From the NCBI RefSeq assembly GCF_002749975.1, contig NZ_PEIG01000002.1, positions 310,001-374,000 on the forward strand: a stretch of DNA of 64,000 bases. The letters run 5' to 3'. The position numbers and the translations under genes are program-made. The DNA is from Gloeocapsopsis sp. IPPAS B-1203. Lineage in GTDB: Bacteria > Cyanobacteriota > Cyanobacteriia > Cyanobacteriales > Chroococcidiopsidaceae. This document shows positions 54,902 to 63,395 of the stretch, piece after piece. The notes under the pieces are model-generated. The model saw only the letters and a program-made list of their open reading frames with translations. It did not search any database and was not told the DNA's origin. Position 1 is the first letter of the stretch; every line of letters starts with the position of its first letter.

Positions 54902-55935
54902 AAATCTTGATTATAGGAGGAACCAATTTTATTGGTCCAGAAGTAGTGCATCGACTTCATACAATGGGTCATGAGATCGCTGTATTTCATCGAGGAAAAA
55001 CTGTAGCTGAATTACCAATAGGAGTGGAGGAAATTAAGAGCGATCGCACTCAACTTCCTGAAATGAAAAGCGAGTTGCAGCGTTTATCTCCTGATGTAGT
55101 TTTAGACATGTTTGCTTATACTGAGCAAGATGCACTGACCATAATGAAGTCATTTAAAGGCATTGCTCAACGTGTTGTTGCGATTAGTAGCATGGACGTG
55201 TATCGTGCCTACAACGTCCTTTTAGGGAAAGAATCTGAGATTGTTCCTGTACCACTCACCGAAGATTCGCCATTGCGTCAGCAACTCTATCCTTTTAAGG
55301 ATATGCCACAAAGAGCGCTCAACGCTCCGGCTGATTACGACAAAATCTTGGTGGAACGAGTCGTGATGAGCGATACTGATTTACCTGGTACAGTTATCCG
55401 CTTACCAATGGTATATGGACCAAAAGACCCATTGCATCGGTTGTTTCCTTATCTAAAAAGGATGGATGAAAATCGTCCTGCAATTTTGTTACCAGAAAAT
55501 TTTGCTCAATGGCGCGGTTGTTATGGATATGTAGAGAATGTCGCACACGCGATCGCACTCGCAGTTACAAATCCACAAGCCACAGGACGTATCTATCATG
55601 TGGCAGATTTACAAGTTTCTGAAATCGAACGGCTTAGTTACTTTGGGAAGGCTGCTGGCTGGCAAGGTGAAGTAATATCTGTTCCTAAACGCTATTTACC
55701 AGCAGGTTGGAATTTACCTTTTAATACCAAACAAGATTGGTTAGTTGATACAACACGAATTCGTCAAGAACTCGGTTACAGCGAGGTGGTATCTCAAGCA
55801 GAAGCGCTGACACAAACAATTAACTGGGAACGCAGTAACCCGCTGCTAGAAATGCCTCAATGGACAGGATTAGAGTTGTTGGATTATGTTACTGAGGATG
55901 AAATTTTATCTCGATTGAGCTACTCTCAGATATAA
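54898..55935 (+). CDS. NAD-dependent epimerase/dehydratase (extended SDR family)
   Basis: The 345-residue protein begins with the NAD-binding Rossmann motif IIGGTNFIGPEVVHRL (GxxNFIG is typical of the extended/atypical SDR class) and continues with DVVLDMFAYTEQDA and VVAISSMDVYRA. The classical YxxxK is not clear; the equivalent region reads APADYDKILVERV. It starts 4 bp before the end of the ClpP-like gene (ATGA overlap), so the two are translationally coupled. Substrate is unknown, possibly a sugar nucleotide or flavonoid-like compound. The coupling to a dead protease is unexplained. Confidence 0.9.
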   Translation: MKILIIGGTNFIGPEVVHRLHTMGHEIAVFHRGKTVAELPIGVEEIKSDRTQLPEMKSELQRLSPDVVLDMFAYTEQDALTIMKSFKGIAQRVVAISSMDVYRAYNVLLGKESEIVPVPLTEDSPLRQQLYPFKDMPQRALNAPADYDKILVERVVMSDTDLPGTVIRLPMVYGPKDPLHRLFPYLKRMDENRPAILLPENFAQWRGCYGYVENVAHAIALAVTNPQATGRIYHVADLQVSEIERLSYFGKAAGWQGEVISVPKRYLPAGWNLPFNTKQDWLVDTTRIRQELGYSEVVSQAEALTQTINWERSNPLLEMPQWTGLELLDYVTEDEILSRLSYSQI

Positions 55936-56086
55936 GAAAGCTTTGTTGAAACGAACCACTCCAGACACTGAGGAAAGAGATTTTTATAAATAATTTGAGC
56001 TTACTATAATACAAACGTGAAGGCAGGATAGTATTGTAATCTTGATGCAGTCTGGTAAAACATAAGAAACTGCAATCAATCGATTC

Positions 56087-57541
56087 ATGCCAAGCCAGCA
56101 ATTTAATTCTTACGATCCGCGTCAAGCCAAATGGAATGGTATTTCTATTGATAAATGGCAACCATCCGACTGGAAGCAATGGAAACCAAATGCGGGAAAA
56201 GACGAGACGGCGAAACTAGAACGCGAGTATCTGAGGATTAAGTATGCGATCGCTCAAGCAAACACTGCATTAAGTATCGATCGAGTAAAAGTTAAACTCA
56301 AGCTAACTACAGCTAAATCGATTGGGTTGCAAGGTACTTTTCCTTGTAAACCTGGCGATCTTGGTAAAAATGGAAGTTTCAACAAACAATACACAATTTC
56401 CTTGGGGTTTTCTGCAAGTGATGCTGGTATAAAAACGGCTGTCGCCAAAGCACGGGAATTAGATCTACTGTTAATGACAAAGCAATTTCAGTGGACGCCA
56501 GAACTCTTAGGCAAGCAAGCTCAAAAAATTGCATTACCACATGATGCTGCAAAACCGATTAGTGAATTAATTCAAGAATACGAGCGAGAATTTTGGAAGA
56601 CTCACGAAAAAAATCGCCAAGGATTCCGTACTTGGGAAACTCATTATCTACGACATCTCAAAAAACTTCCTCAAGATGTTACCTTAACTCAAAAAGCCTT
56701 AGAACAAGCCTTAGAATCAGTTCCACCCAATACCTCAACAAGGTATTATTTAGCTTGGCAACTCAAAAAGTTTTGTGAGTTTTGTGGTGTTGATGGTAAT
56801 AAGATTATTTATTCGTATACTACTCCTCAACCATTACCAAGTCTTCGCAAAATCCCTACTGATGAAGAGATCATTCAAGGTTTTGATACAATAGGAACTC
56901 CTCTATCACCCTACGCTAGTAAAGAAAATCTGACACAACCTGAACAGTGGCAATGGGTATATGGAATGTTGGCGACTTATGGTTTAAGACCTCATGAATT
57001 ATTTGCTGTAGATCTCAAAGCTTTCACTGCTCCATCAAATATATTTCATTTAGTTACACTCGATCCTAGTCTTACTGGTGGTACGAAAACAGGCGAACGT
57101 ACGTGTGGAATTCCACCATTGCATCCTCAGTGGGTTGAGTTATTTGATTTAAAAAACGTGAATCCCTACACAGGAGGAACTTTAAATAACAAAACTGCGA
57201 GGATTCACATTCGGTTTAGAACGACTGATATAGGTTTTAAACCTTATGATTTGCGCCACGCCTATGCTTTGCGCGGACATCGCTTGCGTATCCCAATTAA
57301 GACTATGGCTGATTATATGGGACATACGGTACAAGAGCATACGAAAACCTATCAAAGATGGATGAATGAAGATACAAACTTAGAAATTTATAAAGAAATA
57401 GTTATTCAAAAGGTAAATACTCAAGAAGCACTCAAAGTCAGGGTAGATGAATTAGAGGTCGAAAATGCTGTTCTCAAAGCTGAAATTAAGACCTTGAGGG
57501 AAATAGTTATCAAACATCAGCTTGGTAAACTACTAAGTTAA
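56087..57541 (+). CDS. Tyrosine recombinase/integrase family protein
   Basis: The protein has 484 residues. The N-terminal part (about 1-160) is basic and contains an arm-type DNA-binding region, followed by a core-binding domain (about 165-245). The catalytic domain has the first Arg in TYGLRPHEL (Arg301), the second Arg in YDLRH (Arg390), a His in MADYMGH (His413) and the nucleophile Tyr422 in TKTYQRW. The box II His (HxxR) is replaced by Tyr387 (PYDLRH). A C-terminal coiled coil (about 445-475) closes it. There is no phage or plasmid gene nearby and no tRNA flanks it, so it may be a resident recombinase. Confidence 0.88.
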   Translation: MPSQQFNSYDPRQAKWNGISIDKWQPSDWKQWKPNAGKDETAKLEREYLRIKYAIAQANTALSIDRVKVKLKLTTAKSIGLQGTFPCKPGDLGKNGSFNKQYTISLGFSASDAGIKTAVAKARELDLLLMTKQFQWTPELLGKQAQKIALPHDAAKPISELIQEYEREFWKTHEKNRQGFRTWETHYLRHLKKLPQDVTLTQKALEQALESVPPNTSTRYYLAWQLKKFCEFCGVDGNKIIYSYTTPQPLPSLRKIPTDEEIIQGFDTIGTPLSPYASKENLTQPEQWQWVYGMLATYGLRPHELFAVDLKAFTAPSNIFHLVTLDPSLTGGTKTGERTCGIPPLHPQWVELFDLKNVNPYTGGTLNNKTARIHIRFRTTDIGFKPYDLRHAYALRGHRLRIPIKTMADYMGHTVQEHTKTYQRWMNEDTNLEIYKEIVIQKVNTQEALKVRVDELEVENAVLKAEIKTLREIVIKHQLGKLLS

Positions 57542-57675
57542 ATAATGTACTTTTAAGCACATTTTTGTCTCAATGTCAATCAATGCTAGAAAGAAAATGA
57601 CGGCTTAAAGTAAGAAAGAATTAAGAAACAATAGTGATAGAAAAATCTCAATACTAAGCCTGAAGAGAGTTATAG

Positions 57676-58503
57676 ATGGTAAAACCGCGCAGGGCCCTTG
57701 CGCAGCATTGGCTCAAAAATGAAAAAGCCCTCAACCAAATTGTCACAGCAGCCGCAATCACAACACACGATCGCATCCTCGAAATCGGTCCTGGAACCGG
57801 CGTATTAACTCGTCGCCTATTACCGCTAGCCGAATCAGTAGTCGCTGTAGAAATCGACTCTGATTTATGCGAATTGTTAGCTAAAAAGCTGGGAAATACT
57901 GAAAACTTCTTACTCCTACAAGGCGATTTCCTAGAAATAGATTTACCCACTTTATTAACTCCCTTCCCTAACTTTCGCTCACCCAATAAAGTAGTCGCAA
58001 ATATTCCCTACAACATCACTGGACCAATTCTTGAAAAACTACTCGGAACAATCGCAAACCCCAATCCTCAACCCTTTGACTCGATCGTACTGCTCGTTCA
58101 AAAAGAAGTCGCCGATCGCTTGTACGCTAAACCAGGGTCAAAAACTTTTGGCGCACTATCTGTCCGCGTCCAATACTTAGCCGAATGTGAATTCATCTAC
58201 CACGTATCAGCAAAAAGCTTTTATCCACCACCAAAAGTAGACTCTGCTGTTGTTAGATTGCGTCCGCGACAACTACAATCGTTACCACTAAATCCACAAC
58301 ATCTAGAAACTCTAGTCCAAATCGGGTTTGGTGCAAAACGCAAAATGTTACGAAATAATTTAAAAGCGATTGTGGAACGCGATCGCTTAACTGAACTACT
58401 AGAAAATTTAGAAATCAATCCCCAAGCCCGCGCCGAAGACCTCAGCGTCAATCAATGGATATCCTTAAGTAATCAACTAGAAGCGGTTCTAGCCACTAAT
58501 TAA
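57676..58503 (+). CDS. rsmA: 16S rRNA dimethyladenosine transferase RsmA (KsgA)
   Basis: RsmA dimethylates two adjacent adenosines near the 3' end of 16S rRNA during 30S maturation. It has 275 residues. The SAM-binding motif is ILEIGPGTGVLTRRLLP near 36-52, and the target-base motif NIPYNITGPIL lies near 111. It starts MVKPRRALAQHWLKN. It lies upstream of ispE by 74 bp on the same strand, an arrangement common in bacteria. Confidence 0.96.
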   Translation: MVKPRRALAQHWLKNEKALNQIVTAAAITTHDRILEIGPGTGVLTRRLLPLAESVVAVEIDSDLCELLAKKLGNTENFLLLQGDFLEIDLPTLLTPFPNFRSPNKVVANIPYNITGPILEKLLGTIANPNPQPFDSIVLLVQKEVADRLYAKPGSKTFGALSVRVQYLAECEFIYHVSAKSFYPPPKVDSAVVRLRPRQLQSLPLNPQHLETLVQIGFGAKRKMLRNNLKAIVERDRLTELLENLEINPQARAEDLSVNQWISLSNQLEAVLATN

Positions 58504-58577
58504 CGTGGACTGGGAGTTAAGAAAGTCTTACCCTCATAACTCAAAACTCATAATTCAAAACTCAAAACTATTTAAAA

Positions 58578-59531
58578 ATGCATTCTTATTCACTCATTGC
58601 ACCTGCCAAAATTAATTTATATTTAGAAATCATCGGCGATCGCCCCGATGGATACCATGCCTTGGCAATGATCCTCCAAAGCATCAACTTAGCCGATCAA
58701 ATCAATATCCGCGCTGCAAGTACAGATACAATCCGCGTTCGCTGCGAACATCCTCAAGTCCCTACCGATAAAAGTAACTTAGCGTATAAAGCAGCAGCAT
58801 TAATGGCAAACCAATTTCCCAATGCTTTTGCGCAGCATGGTGGTGTAGAAATCACAATCAACAAACAAATTCCTGTCGCTGCTGGATTAGCAGGAGGATC
58901 GACAAACGCCGCCGCTGTGTTAGTCGGAATCGATTTATTGTGGGAACTAGGACTCACGCAATCTGAACTCGAAGAACTCGCCGGACAACTTGGTTCAGAT
59001 GTTCCCTTTTGTATTGCAGGTGGAACAGCGATCGCTACAGGGAGAGGTAACGAACTTTCGCCATTACCAAACTTAGATCATTTATATGTCGTCCTAGGAA
59101 AATATCGCAGCCTTGCAGTTTCTACAGCATGGGCTTACCAAACCTATCGACAGCAATTTGGTGACTCTTACTTAACCGACACCCACAGCCTAACCTCACG
59201 CGCCTCAGCAGTCCACTCTGGAGCAATCGTCAAAGCGATCATCCGTAAAGATGGTGTGCAAATTGCTGAAAAACTCCACAATGATTTAGAGCGTGTCGTG
59301 TTACCAGAGTATCCCCAAGTTGCACAGCTACGGCAAGTGTTTCAGGAAGCTGGAGGTAATGGTACTCTGATGTCCGGTTCAGGTCCTACAGTATTTACTT
59401 TATGCGAGTCGTACGAGCAAGCACAACAAGTAAAGCAGTATGTGAGAAGTGCAATTCCCAATCCAGATCTGGAACTCTGGTTAGCCCAAACGTGTAGTAC
59501 AGGTATTCAAATAGCCACTAGTACTAAGTAA
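58578..59531 (+). CDS. ispE: 4-diphosphocytidyl-2-C-methyl-D-erythritol kinase
   Basis: IspE phosphorylates CDP-methylerythritol in the MEP isoprenoid pathway, which feeds carotenoids, plastoquinone and the chlorophyll phytyl tail. It has 317 residues. The GHMP kinase motifs are APAKINLYLEI (with the catalytic Lys), VAAGLAGGSTNAAAVL (ATP loop near 102-117) and LMSGSGPTVF near 262. It follows rsmA and is followed 5 bp later by the DUF3082 gene, forming a three-gene operon. Confidence 0.97.
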   Translation: MHSYSLIAPAKINLYLEIIGDRPDGYHALAMILQSINLADQINIRAASTDTIRVRCEHPQVPTDKSNLAYKAAALMANQFPNAFAQHGGVEITINKQIPVAAGLAGGSTNAAAVLVGIDLLWELGLTQSELEELAGQLGSDVPFCIAGGTAIATGRGNELSPLPNLDHLYVVLGKYRSLAVSTAWAYQTYRQQFGDSYLTDTHSLTSRASAVHSGAIVKAIIRKDGVQIAEKLHNDLERVVLPEYPQVAQLRQVFQEAGGNGTLMSGSGPTVFTLCESYEQAQQVKQYVRSAIPNPDLELWLAQTCSTGIQIATSTK

Positions 59532-59536
59532 AGAAC

Positions 59537-59866
59537 ATGAATAACCAAGATAAGACTGATACTAAACCTACAAATACCACAACACAGACACCAACTCCGC
59601 TGCGTTGTTTAACAGGCTCTCTCATTTCTGGGGGACTTGCGATCGCACTATATTCACTCACCGCTGCGATCGCCCAGACTTTTGCCGCTAAGCCTATTCA
59701 TTCTGATAATCCGGCAGTAATTAACATTGCCTCCGCAGTTCGTACCTTGGTAGTTGGAATGACTGCATTGGGGACTGGAATATTTGGTTTAGTCGCCCTA
59801 GGCTTAATTGGCTTAGCAATTCAAATTCTAATTCAGCAAGCCACCAAAAAAGGTTCACCTAGTTAA
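59537..59866 (+). CDS. DUF3082 family small membrane protein
   Basis: The 109-residue protein has two transmembrane helices (about 31-48 and 74-98) and a Thr-rich N-terminus. It lies 5 bp after ispE on the same strand. The order ispE-DUF3082 is typical in cyanobacteria, which supports the family call. The function is unknown. Confidence 0.82.
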   Translation: MNNQDKTDTKPTNTTTQTPTPLRCLTGSLISGGLAIALYSLTAAIAQTFAAKPIHSDNPAVINIASAVRTLVVGMTALGTGIFGLVALGLIGLAIQILIQQATKKGSPS

Positions 59867-60504
59867 ATCATCACACTATCATCGTTTACCGTCGCGGCGA
59901 TCGCTTGGCTCTTTTTTAAATGCACACTGATTAGGAAGGAAATGATATGACCCGCGATCATTTCACTATGCTTTCAATTGTTATGTTTTCCTGAAGAAAA
60001 GAACCGTAGTTACAAAAACGAGCTTTTTGTTAGATGCGAGACACATTTATCAAGCTTTCCTCCGCTTCTTACCTATTTTGAAACTTCATTCTTTGCAATT
60101 CTTATTTTTGTCTCAACTTTTCCCCACACATTCCCCATTTTTTCCACAGGTAGATCTGGTTTTTTCCACAGATTTAACTCAGTTTTCCACAGGTCATAAC
60201 GTTAAATAATCATTTGATGGCGGATCTGTGGATTTTGTCTGTTGTGACTGTCTTTGACCTCAATACGGAGATTATGTAAAGTTATGTAATGAAAATTAGC
60301 CTGAAAGGTTGATTTTCGCGTGAAGATTTTTTTTATATAAAGTCTCTTGTAATATTTCGCAGCATTGACTAGCTGGTGATTTATGCCGCACAATAATGCA
60401 CCTACCCCGCTATTAGCTTGACTATTCTTTCGTGGTGGGAAAGTCCCAGAAAGCTTGAAATAGTCTGCAAGAATTCTTGTCACCTTTATTTAGGGAGATT
60501 CTCA
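59867..60504. other. Intergenic region, 638 bp, with DnaA-box cluster
   Basis: This is the longest gene-free stretch in the window. It holds the TTTTCCACA array at 60140-60236 and AT-rich flanks near 60195-60215 and 60325-60350 (including a TTTTTTTTATATAA run). Open frames here are low in coding character. A tiny ORF at 59947-59994 has a good ribosome binding site but encodes only 15 residues. Confidence 0.6.
60140..60236 (+). other. DnaA-box cluster (possible DnaA-binding region or replication origin)
   Basis: TTTTCCACA occurs at 60140-60148, 60162-60170 and 60183-60191, at 22 and 21 bp spacing (two helical turns), all in the same orientation. A fourth, inverted box TGTGGATTT is at 60227-60235. 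A near match TTTTCCCCACA is at 60117-60127. TTTTCCACA is the form of DnaA box reported for cyanobacteria. An AT-rich stretch follows. No dnaA or dnaN gene is in view. Confidence 0.6.
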
Positions 60505-60705
60505 ATGAACTCTACAGTTAGTATCCTGACCGAAATTCCTGAAGAACTACATGAATCACTCAAAAACTACTTAGAAAGTCATCCTACCTGGGATCAAGAT
60601 CGCGTATTCACTGCTGCGTTATCGTTATTTTTGCTCCAAAATGGCAATGGCGATCGCCGTGCTGCTAGAGTCTACCTCGAAAGCTTGTTCCATCACTGCA
60701 ACTAG
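60505..60705 (+). CDS. DUF2811 family protein
   Basis: The 66-residue protein starts at ATG 60505, with AGGGAG as ribosome binding site. The frame extends upstream but that part is non-coding. It contains EIPEELHESLKNYLESHP and DQDRVFTAALSLFLLQNG, typical of DUF2811, a short helical family confined to cyanobacteria. There is no signal or membrane segment. The function is unknown. It is downstream of the DnaA-box region. Confidence 0.85.
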   Translation: MNSTVSILTEIPEELHESLKNYLESHPTWDQDRVFTAALSLFLLQNGNGDRRAARVYLESLFHHCN

Positions 60706-60857
60706 ACAACTAAAATCAGCGAGAACGTACTGAAGATTGAAGATTGCTATATTTTTTTGTATAGCACTTAAAATTTCAACTAACAACTTCATACTAGTAG
60801 CGGCTGCCTTCCACCAAGAAAAGATGTTGCAGCCGCTTGACAATTTGTGTATTTGGC

Positions 60858-61574
60858 TTAATTGTTCGACTCTGGGAGATTTGGAGCTTCAAATTTATAA
60901 CCAACACCACGAACAGTCTGAATCAAAATAGGTTGAGTTGCATCAATCTCGATTTTCTTACGTATTTGACCAATATGCACGTCTACAACCCTCTGATCTC
61001 CTACGTAATCGTAATCCCAAACTTCTTGAATGAGTTCTGCACGCCGCCACACTCGCCCTGGATGGCTAGCTAAAAAACGCAACAAGTCAAATTCCAGAGC
61101 CGTTAAAGGAATGAGTTGATTATTCAGTGTCACCTCCCTACGCTCAGGATCAATTACCAGCTTTTCAAAGGTCAAGCGCTGTTTTTCTGCTGCTGTGACA
61201 ACTCGCTGACGCTTCAAAATAGCAGCAACTCTGACTTCTAATTCTCCTAAACTAAAAGGCTTGGTTAGATAGTCATCTGCACCTTGAGCAAATCCCCGAA
61301 TTTTGTCAGCTTCATCAGCTCGACTCGTCAACATTAAGACGAAAACCTTTGTGCGATTCTGCATATCTTGGCAAAGAGTATAACCAAGTACATCCGGAAG
61401 ATTAACATCAAGAATCACTAAGTCAGGGTTAAATTGCTCAAAAGCAGTTAACGCAGTCTTGCCATCTTCGGCAGACTCCACCTGATAGTTCTTGCTTGAT
61501 AAAAAGCGTTGGATTAAATTACGGATAGCAGGATCGTCATCAACGACAAGAATCTTGGCAAGAGCCATAGTCAT
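60858..61574 (-). CDS. OmpR/PhoB-type response regulator
   Basis: The protein has 238 residues from ATG 61574 (start codons GTG 61577 and ATG 61568 are alternatives). An N-terminal receiver domain has the acidic pocket VVDDDPAIRN, the phosphorylation Asp56 in LVILDVNLPD and the Lys in YLTKPFS. The C-terminal winged helix is of the OmpR type (RREVTLNNQLIPLTALEFDLLRFLA and QTVRGVGYKFE). No cognate kinase gene is in the window. It is an orphan regulator in this region, so its signal is unknown. Confidence 0.95.
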   Translation of the reverse strand: MTMALAKILVVDDDPAIRNLIQRFLSSKNYQVESAEDGKTALTAFEQFNPDLVILDVNLPDVLGYTLCQDMQNRTKVFVLMLTSRADEADKIRGFAQGADDYLTKPFSLGELEVRVAAILKRQRVVTAAEKQRLTFEKLVIDPERREVTLNNQLIPLTALEFDLLRFLASHPGRVWRRAELIQEVWDYDYVGDQRVVDVHIGQIRKKIEIDATQPILIQTVRGVGYKFEAPNLPESNN

Positions 61575-61577
61575 CAC

Positions 61578-61909
61578 TTTTTACAACAAACAAAAGGATC
61601 AGTAGGTACACAAATGTTGCGATCGGGCAAGTTCAGCAACAAAAACGGCAATGCTTAAACAATTATCAGCTTATAAGTCTGTAATGCCAAGCGTCTTCCG
61701 CAATTCTACTATTGCTTTTTACATATAATGACGGAGAGACAAATTATTCAGTGTTTCTCTCACTCGAAAACTCGGGTTGTGCTAAATTGAGTATTGGTAA
61801 TCTTTAGTCGATGGTTAAATTAACCTGGTCAGACACTGATAAGGTATTCCAATCGACACACTCTGATATTAAGCTTTCCTTTACTGGCTGCTCCCGCGAT
61901 TGAGTCAAC
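61578..61909. other. Divergent intergenic region, about 330 bp
   Basis: The region separates the minus-strand response regulator gene from the plus-strand CPP1-like gene. A stem GAGAGACA/TGTTTCTCTC is present around 61734-61762. No other motif or ORF was recognised. Confidence 0.45.
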
Positions 61910-62536
61910 ATGGGCGATCAAAATTACTACGAAAAGCTTGGGGTAAGCGAAGACGCGACATTCGATGAAATTCAAGAGGCTCGCAATCGCCTTCTGCAAC
62001 AGTACAGTGGCGATTATAAGCACCTAGAAGCAGTCGAAGCAGCTTACGATGCCATATTGATGGAAAGGTTGCGGATGCGTCAAGAAGGTAAAATTAAAGT
62101 ACCTGAAGGTATCCGTTTTGCAGAGCGGCTTACACAAGTACCACCGAAAGAAAATTCATCACCAGTACAAAAATCACCAGAATGGTTACAGCGGTTAGTT
62201 GATCAGCCAAGTTTAACAGACATCATTTTGCCAGCAACTGTATTTTCAGGATTAAGTGCTTTAAGCATTTTTTACACGGCTGCTAGCGCTCAAATTCTAC
62301 AAATAGCATTGATTGTTGGTGTCGGCACTAGTTTCTTCTTTCTATACCGTAAAGAAAAGAAGTTTGGTAGGGCAGTACTGTTAACTGGAATGGGCTTAGT
62401 GACAGGACTCATTGCCGGAGCAATATTTGGTAGTTTACTTTTACCTCAACTCAGTAGTTTAGGAATCTCAGTTGAGCAATTTTCTACAACTCTGACGTTT
62501 ATTTTGCTGTGGTTGATTAGCAGTTTCCTGCGATAG
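61910..62536 (+). CDS. CPP1-like family protein (J-domain-like plus membrane helices)
   Basis: The 208-residue protein has an N-terminal J-like domain (about 5-60, YYEKLGVSEDATFDEIQEARNRLLQQYSGD) without the HPD motif, so it should not stimulate Hsp70 in the classical way. Three to four transmembrane helices follow (about 105-125, 128-148, 155-178, 186-206). This matches CPP1, a thylakoid/plastid holdase that protects protochlorophyllide oxidoreductase, and its cyanobacterial relatives. Start ATG 61910 is preceded by no strong ribosome binding site. It ends before a bidirectional terminator. Confidence 0.88.
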   Translation: MGDQNYYEKLGVSEDATFDEIQEARNRLLQQYSGDYKHLEAVEAAYDAILMERLRMRQEGKIKVPEGIRFAERLTQVPPKENSSPVQKSPEWLQRLVDQPSLTDIILPATVFSGLSALSIFYTAASAQILQIALIVGVGTSFFFLYRKEKKFGRAVLLTGMGLVTGLIAGAIFGSLLLPQLSSLGISVEQFSTTLTFILLWLISSFLR

Positions 62537-62547
62537 AAATACTGAAG

Positions 62548-62583
62548 TAGGTAAAGGAATTTAAATAAAAATTCCTTTACCTA
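62548..62583. terminator. Bidirectional terminator hairpin
   Basis: TAGGTAAAGGAATTT (62548-62562) and AAATTCCTTTACCTA (62569-62583) form a perfect 15-bp stem around a 6-base loop. It lies between convergent genes (stop at 62536 and stop at 62594). Confidence 0.85.
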
Positions 62584-62593
62584 ACGTTATTGC

Positions 62594-63292
62594 TCAAACA
62601 ACTTGAGGTAAAGACTTGTATGAGAGGATATCCACTGCCTCTTGCAAGTCATTCACGATTAAATCAGGCTGATAAATCTCTAATTGAGCGCGATCGCGAA
62701 TACCGCACAACACAGCCATCACTTTAACTCCATGTTTTTTAGCAGTCACAATATCAGCTTCTGTATCGCCTACCATCCATGTCTCATAAGCGGGTGGTAG
62801 CTCAAGAAGTGCGCGCTTCATCAATAATGGTTTATCATCAACATCGCGCGTCTTTACATAATCATTACTCAAGCAATAACACCGATTTTTTGGAAAAAAT
62901 TTACCAAGATCGTGTTGATTGAAAGCGTATTCTAGTTCTCGCACGCGACGCATAGTCATAACAGCCAGATCTATGCCAGCCTGTTGCACTTCTTCTAAAG
63001 CTGCAACTGCACCTGCTGCAAGGCGATCGTACTTAAAGTATGGTTGAGTGTGAACTGTGTCGCGTCGCAGTTGAGCAAATTCTTGTGCTTGTAATTCATC
63101 TAAACCAGAAGCTATACCGATATTCTTCTCTGAAACCCTTGCTCTTTTTAATTCCCAAAACTTAGATTTACTAAGTTGTCTAATGCGCTGGTTCGGAAGT
63201 TTAGTTTTCTGCAGGCAAAGTTGGTAAACCTGATAGTATCTTTCTGATACATCAATGATTGGACCGTCAAAGTCTGTGATAAGTCTTAACAT
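62594..63292 (-). CDS. HAD family hydrolase
   Basis: The 232-residue HAD-superfamily phosphatase-like protein has motif I as LITDFDGPIID (residues 4-14), where the first Asp is the nucleophile and the usual DxD is DFDG. Motif II is MTMRRVRE near 115, motif III contains a Lys near KRALLE, and motif IV is WMVGDTEADIVTAKKHGVKVMAVLCG near 172-197. The cap is helical, of the C1 type. Substrate unknown, possibly a phosphoglycolate-type compound. Single gene. Confidence 0.92.
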   Translation of the reverse strand: MLRLITDFDGPIIDVSERYYQVYQLCLQKTKLPNQRIRQLSKSKFWELKRARVSEKNIGIASGLDELQAQEFAQLRRDTVHTQPYFKYDRLAAGAVAALEEVQQAGIDLAVMTMRRVRELEYAFNQHDLGKFFPKNRCYCLSNDYVKTRDVDDKPLLMKRALLELPPAYETWMVGDTEADIVTAKKHGVKVMAVLCGIRDRAQLEIYQPDLIVNDLQEAVDILSYKSLPQVV

Positions 63293-63395
63293 TTAAATTT
63301 AGAGTGTAAAATTTATTTACACATTAGCTAAATTCTTACACAGTTAAGTTTTAACTTTCTAATCAGTGTGTTTAAGATTACTAATCTAATAGTCA

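Noticed and set aside
56087-57541. Prophage or genomic island around the integrase
   Set aside because: Both neighbours (an SDR-family gene and rsmA-ispE) are chromosomal and no phage, plasmid or tRNA attachment site was found.
59947-59994. 15-codon ORF with a good ribosome binding site after the DUF3082 gene
   Set aside because: Too short to support, with no feature of a known leader peptide. Not listed as a gene.
60027-60209. Open frames over the DnaA-box cluster
   Set aside because: They are low in coding character, overlap in several frames and lie on the repeated TTTTCCACA motif. They look like chance ORFs in a regulatory region.
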